Shown here: positions 46,284-46,366 of the stretch, one piece after another | Position numbering within the stretch: position 1 is the stretch's first letter | Layout of the letters: each line of letters begins with the position of its first letter | DNA from: Lojkania enalia | Lineage: Eukaryota > Ascomycota > Dothideomycetes > Pleosporales | Reading direction: 5' to 3' | Assembly: GCA_010094045.1 (NCBI GenBank) | Contig: ML986731.1 | Span: 1 to 46,366, forward strand | DNA: 46,366 bases | Translations under genes and position numbers: made by a program | The notes under the pieces: generated by a model | The model's input: only the letters and a program-made list of their open reading frames with translations | Databases searched by the model: none | What the model was told of the DNA's origin: nothing

Positions 46284-46366
46284 TATAATAATATAAAGAA
46301 ATCGTTCCACGAAAAGCTTTATATATAACCTTATCCTAAAGCTTTTTACTTATCTTATTCTACCCC
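46284..46366 (+). repeat. 3' LTR of Gypsy-1B, first 83 bp
   Basis: Starts TATAATAATATAAAGAAATC and matches the LTR of this family until the window ends. Confidence 0.94.

Larger units (their letters stand above)
39367..46366 (+). mobile_element. Gypsy-1B, Ty3/gypsy LTR retrotransposon, complete except for the 3' LTR
   Basis: Same family as Gypsy-1A. The 5' LTR is 39367-39645 (279 bp), the internal region is 6638 bp (6636 in copy A), and the first 83 bp of the 3' LTR reach the window end. Base-by-base comparison with copy A shows almost only transitions, and copy B has the TpA state more often, so it is more heavily mutated. The 5 bp before the LTR are GTTAA; the partner duplication should follow about 196 bp beyond the window. 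It is inserted in Copia-1 RNase H. Confidence 0.95.

Noticed and set aside
1..46366. Mitochondrial or organelle DNA because of the high AT content
   Set aside because: The AT bias comes from loss of CpA/TpG specifically, and all content is nuclear-type LTR and DNA transposons. No organelle genes, tRNAs or rRNAs are visible.
1..46366. Centromere
   Set aside because: AT-rich, RIP-mutated retroelement arrays occur at some fungal centromeres, but the same content is found in ordinary AT-rich blocks and subtelomeres. Nothing in the sequence decides it without CenH3 data.
1..46366. A previously undescribed gene system (defence, biosynthetic or regulatory cluster)
   Set aside because: Every stretch that can be identified belongs to known transposon families. 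The unassigned parts (5195-6077, 25427-25683 and the Gypsy-1 3' regions) show no coding or operon-like organisation.

Overview
The window looks like a long AT-rich block of a filamentous ascomycete (Pezizomycotina) nuclear genome, built almost entirely of transposable elements damaged by repeat-induced point mutation (RIP). CpA and TpG are almost absent over most of it, TpA is in great excess, CpG is retained, and essentially all stop codons in the recognisable coding frames are TAA or TAG sitting where Gln or Trp codons would be expected. The families present (Ty3/gypsy with an integrase-linked chromodomain, Ty1/copia, and Fot1/pogo-type DNA transposons with a C-terminal zinc knuckle) are typical of such fungi. 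I found no host gene, tRNA or rRNA.

Layout, left to right. 1-3478: minus-strand gypsy element (called Gypsy-1C), 279-bp 5' LTR at its right end, cut by the window edge inside reverse transcriptase. It sits inside a minus-strand copia copy (Copia-2b, 3479-5194) that keeps a 204-bp LTR and most of gag. 5195-25426: the broken-up remains of a second gypsy family on the minus strand (Gypsy-2), whose chromodomain/integrase, RNase H, reverse transcriptase, protease and gag pieces are separated by Fot1-like transposons of about 1.85 kb: Fot-2 (8739-10587), Fot-3 (11819-13654), Fot-4 (14718-22229) and Fot-5 (23566-25424). Fot-1 (6078-7929) lies in what is probably the 3' end of the same element. Fot-4 is itself split by a complete copia element, Copia-2a (16066-21718), with 204-bp LTRs and an AATTT target duplication. 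From about 25427 to 39366 runs another copia element, Copia-1 (plus strand), split by a complete Gypsy-1A (28698-35891, 279-bp LTRs, TCCTT target duplication) and by Fot-6 (36333-38203), and cut near its end by Gypsy-1B (39367 to beyond the window end).

The layers give a relative order: Gypsy-2 came before the Fot insertions, Fot-4 before Copia-2a, Copia-1 before Gypsy-1A, Fot-6 and Gypsy-1B, and Copia-2b before Gypsy-1C. Degradation differs: Fot-1 is the least mutated, then Copia-2a; Gypsy-1A is less damaged than Gypsy-1B. Nothing in the window encodes an intact protein by eye. Coding coordinates inside the mutated elements are approximate, while LTR and terminal-inverted-repeat boundaries come from comparing the two ends and are usually exact.

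The most interesting structural observation is that all six Fot-like elements, although their terminal sequences differ, carry within the terminal inverted repeat a short motif repeated at exactly 17-bp spacing, usually beginning about 12 bp inside the TA target duplication.
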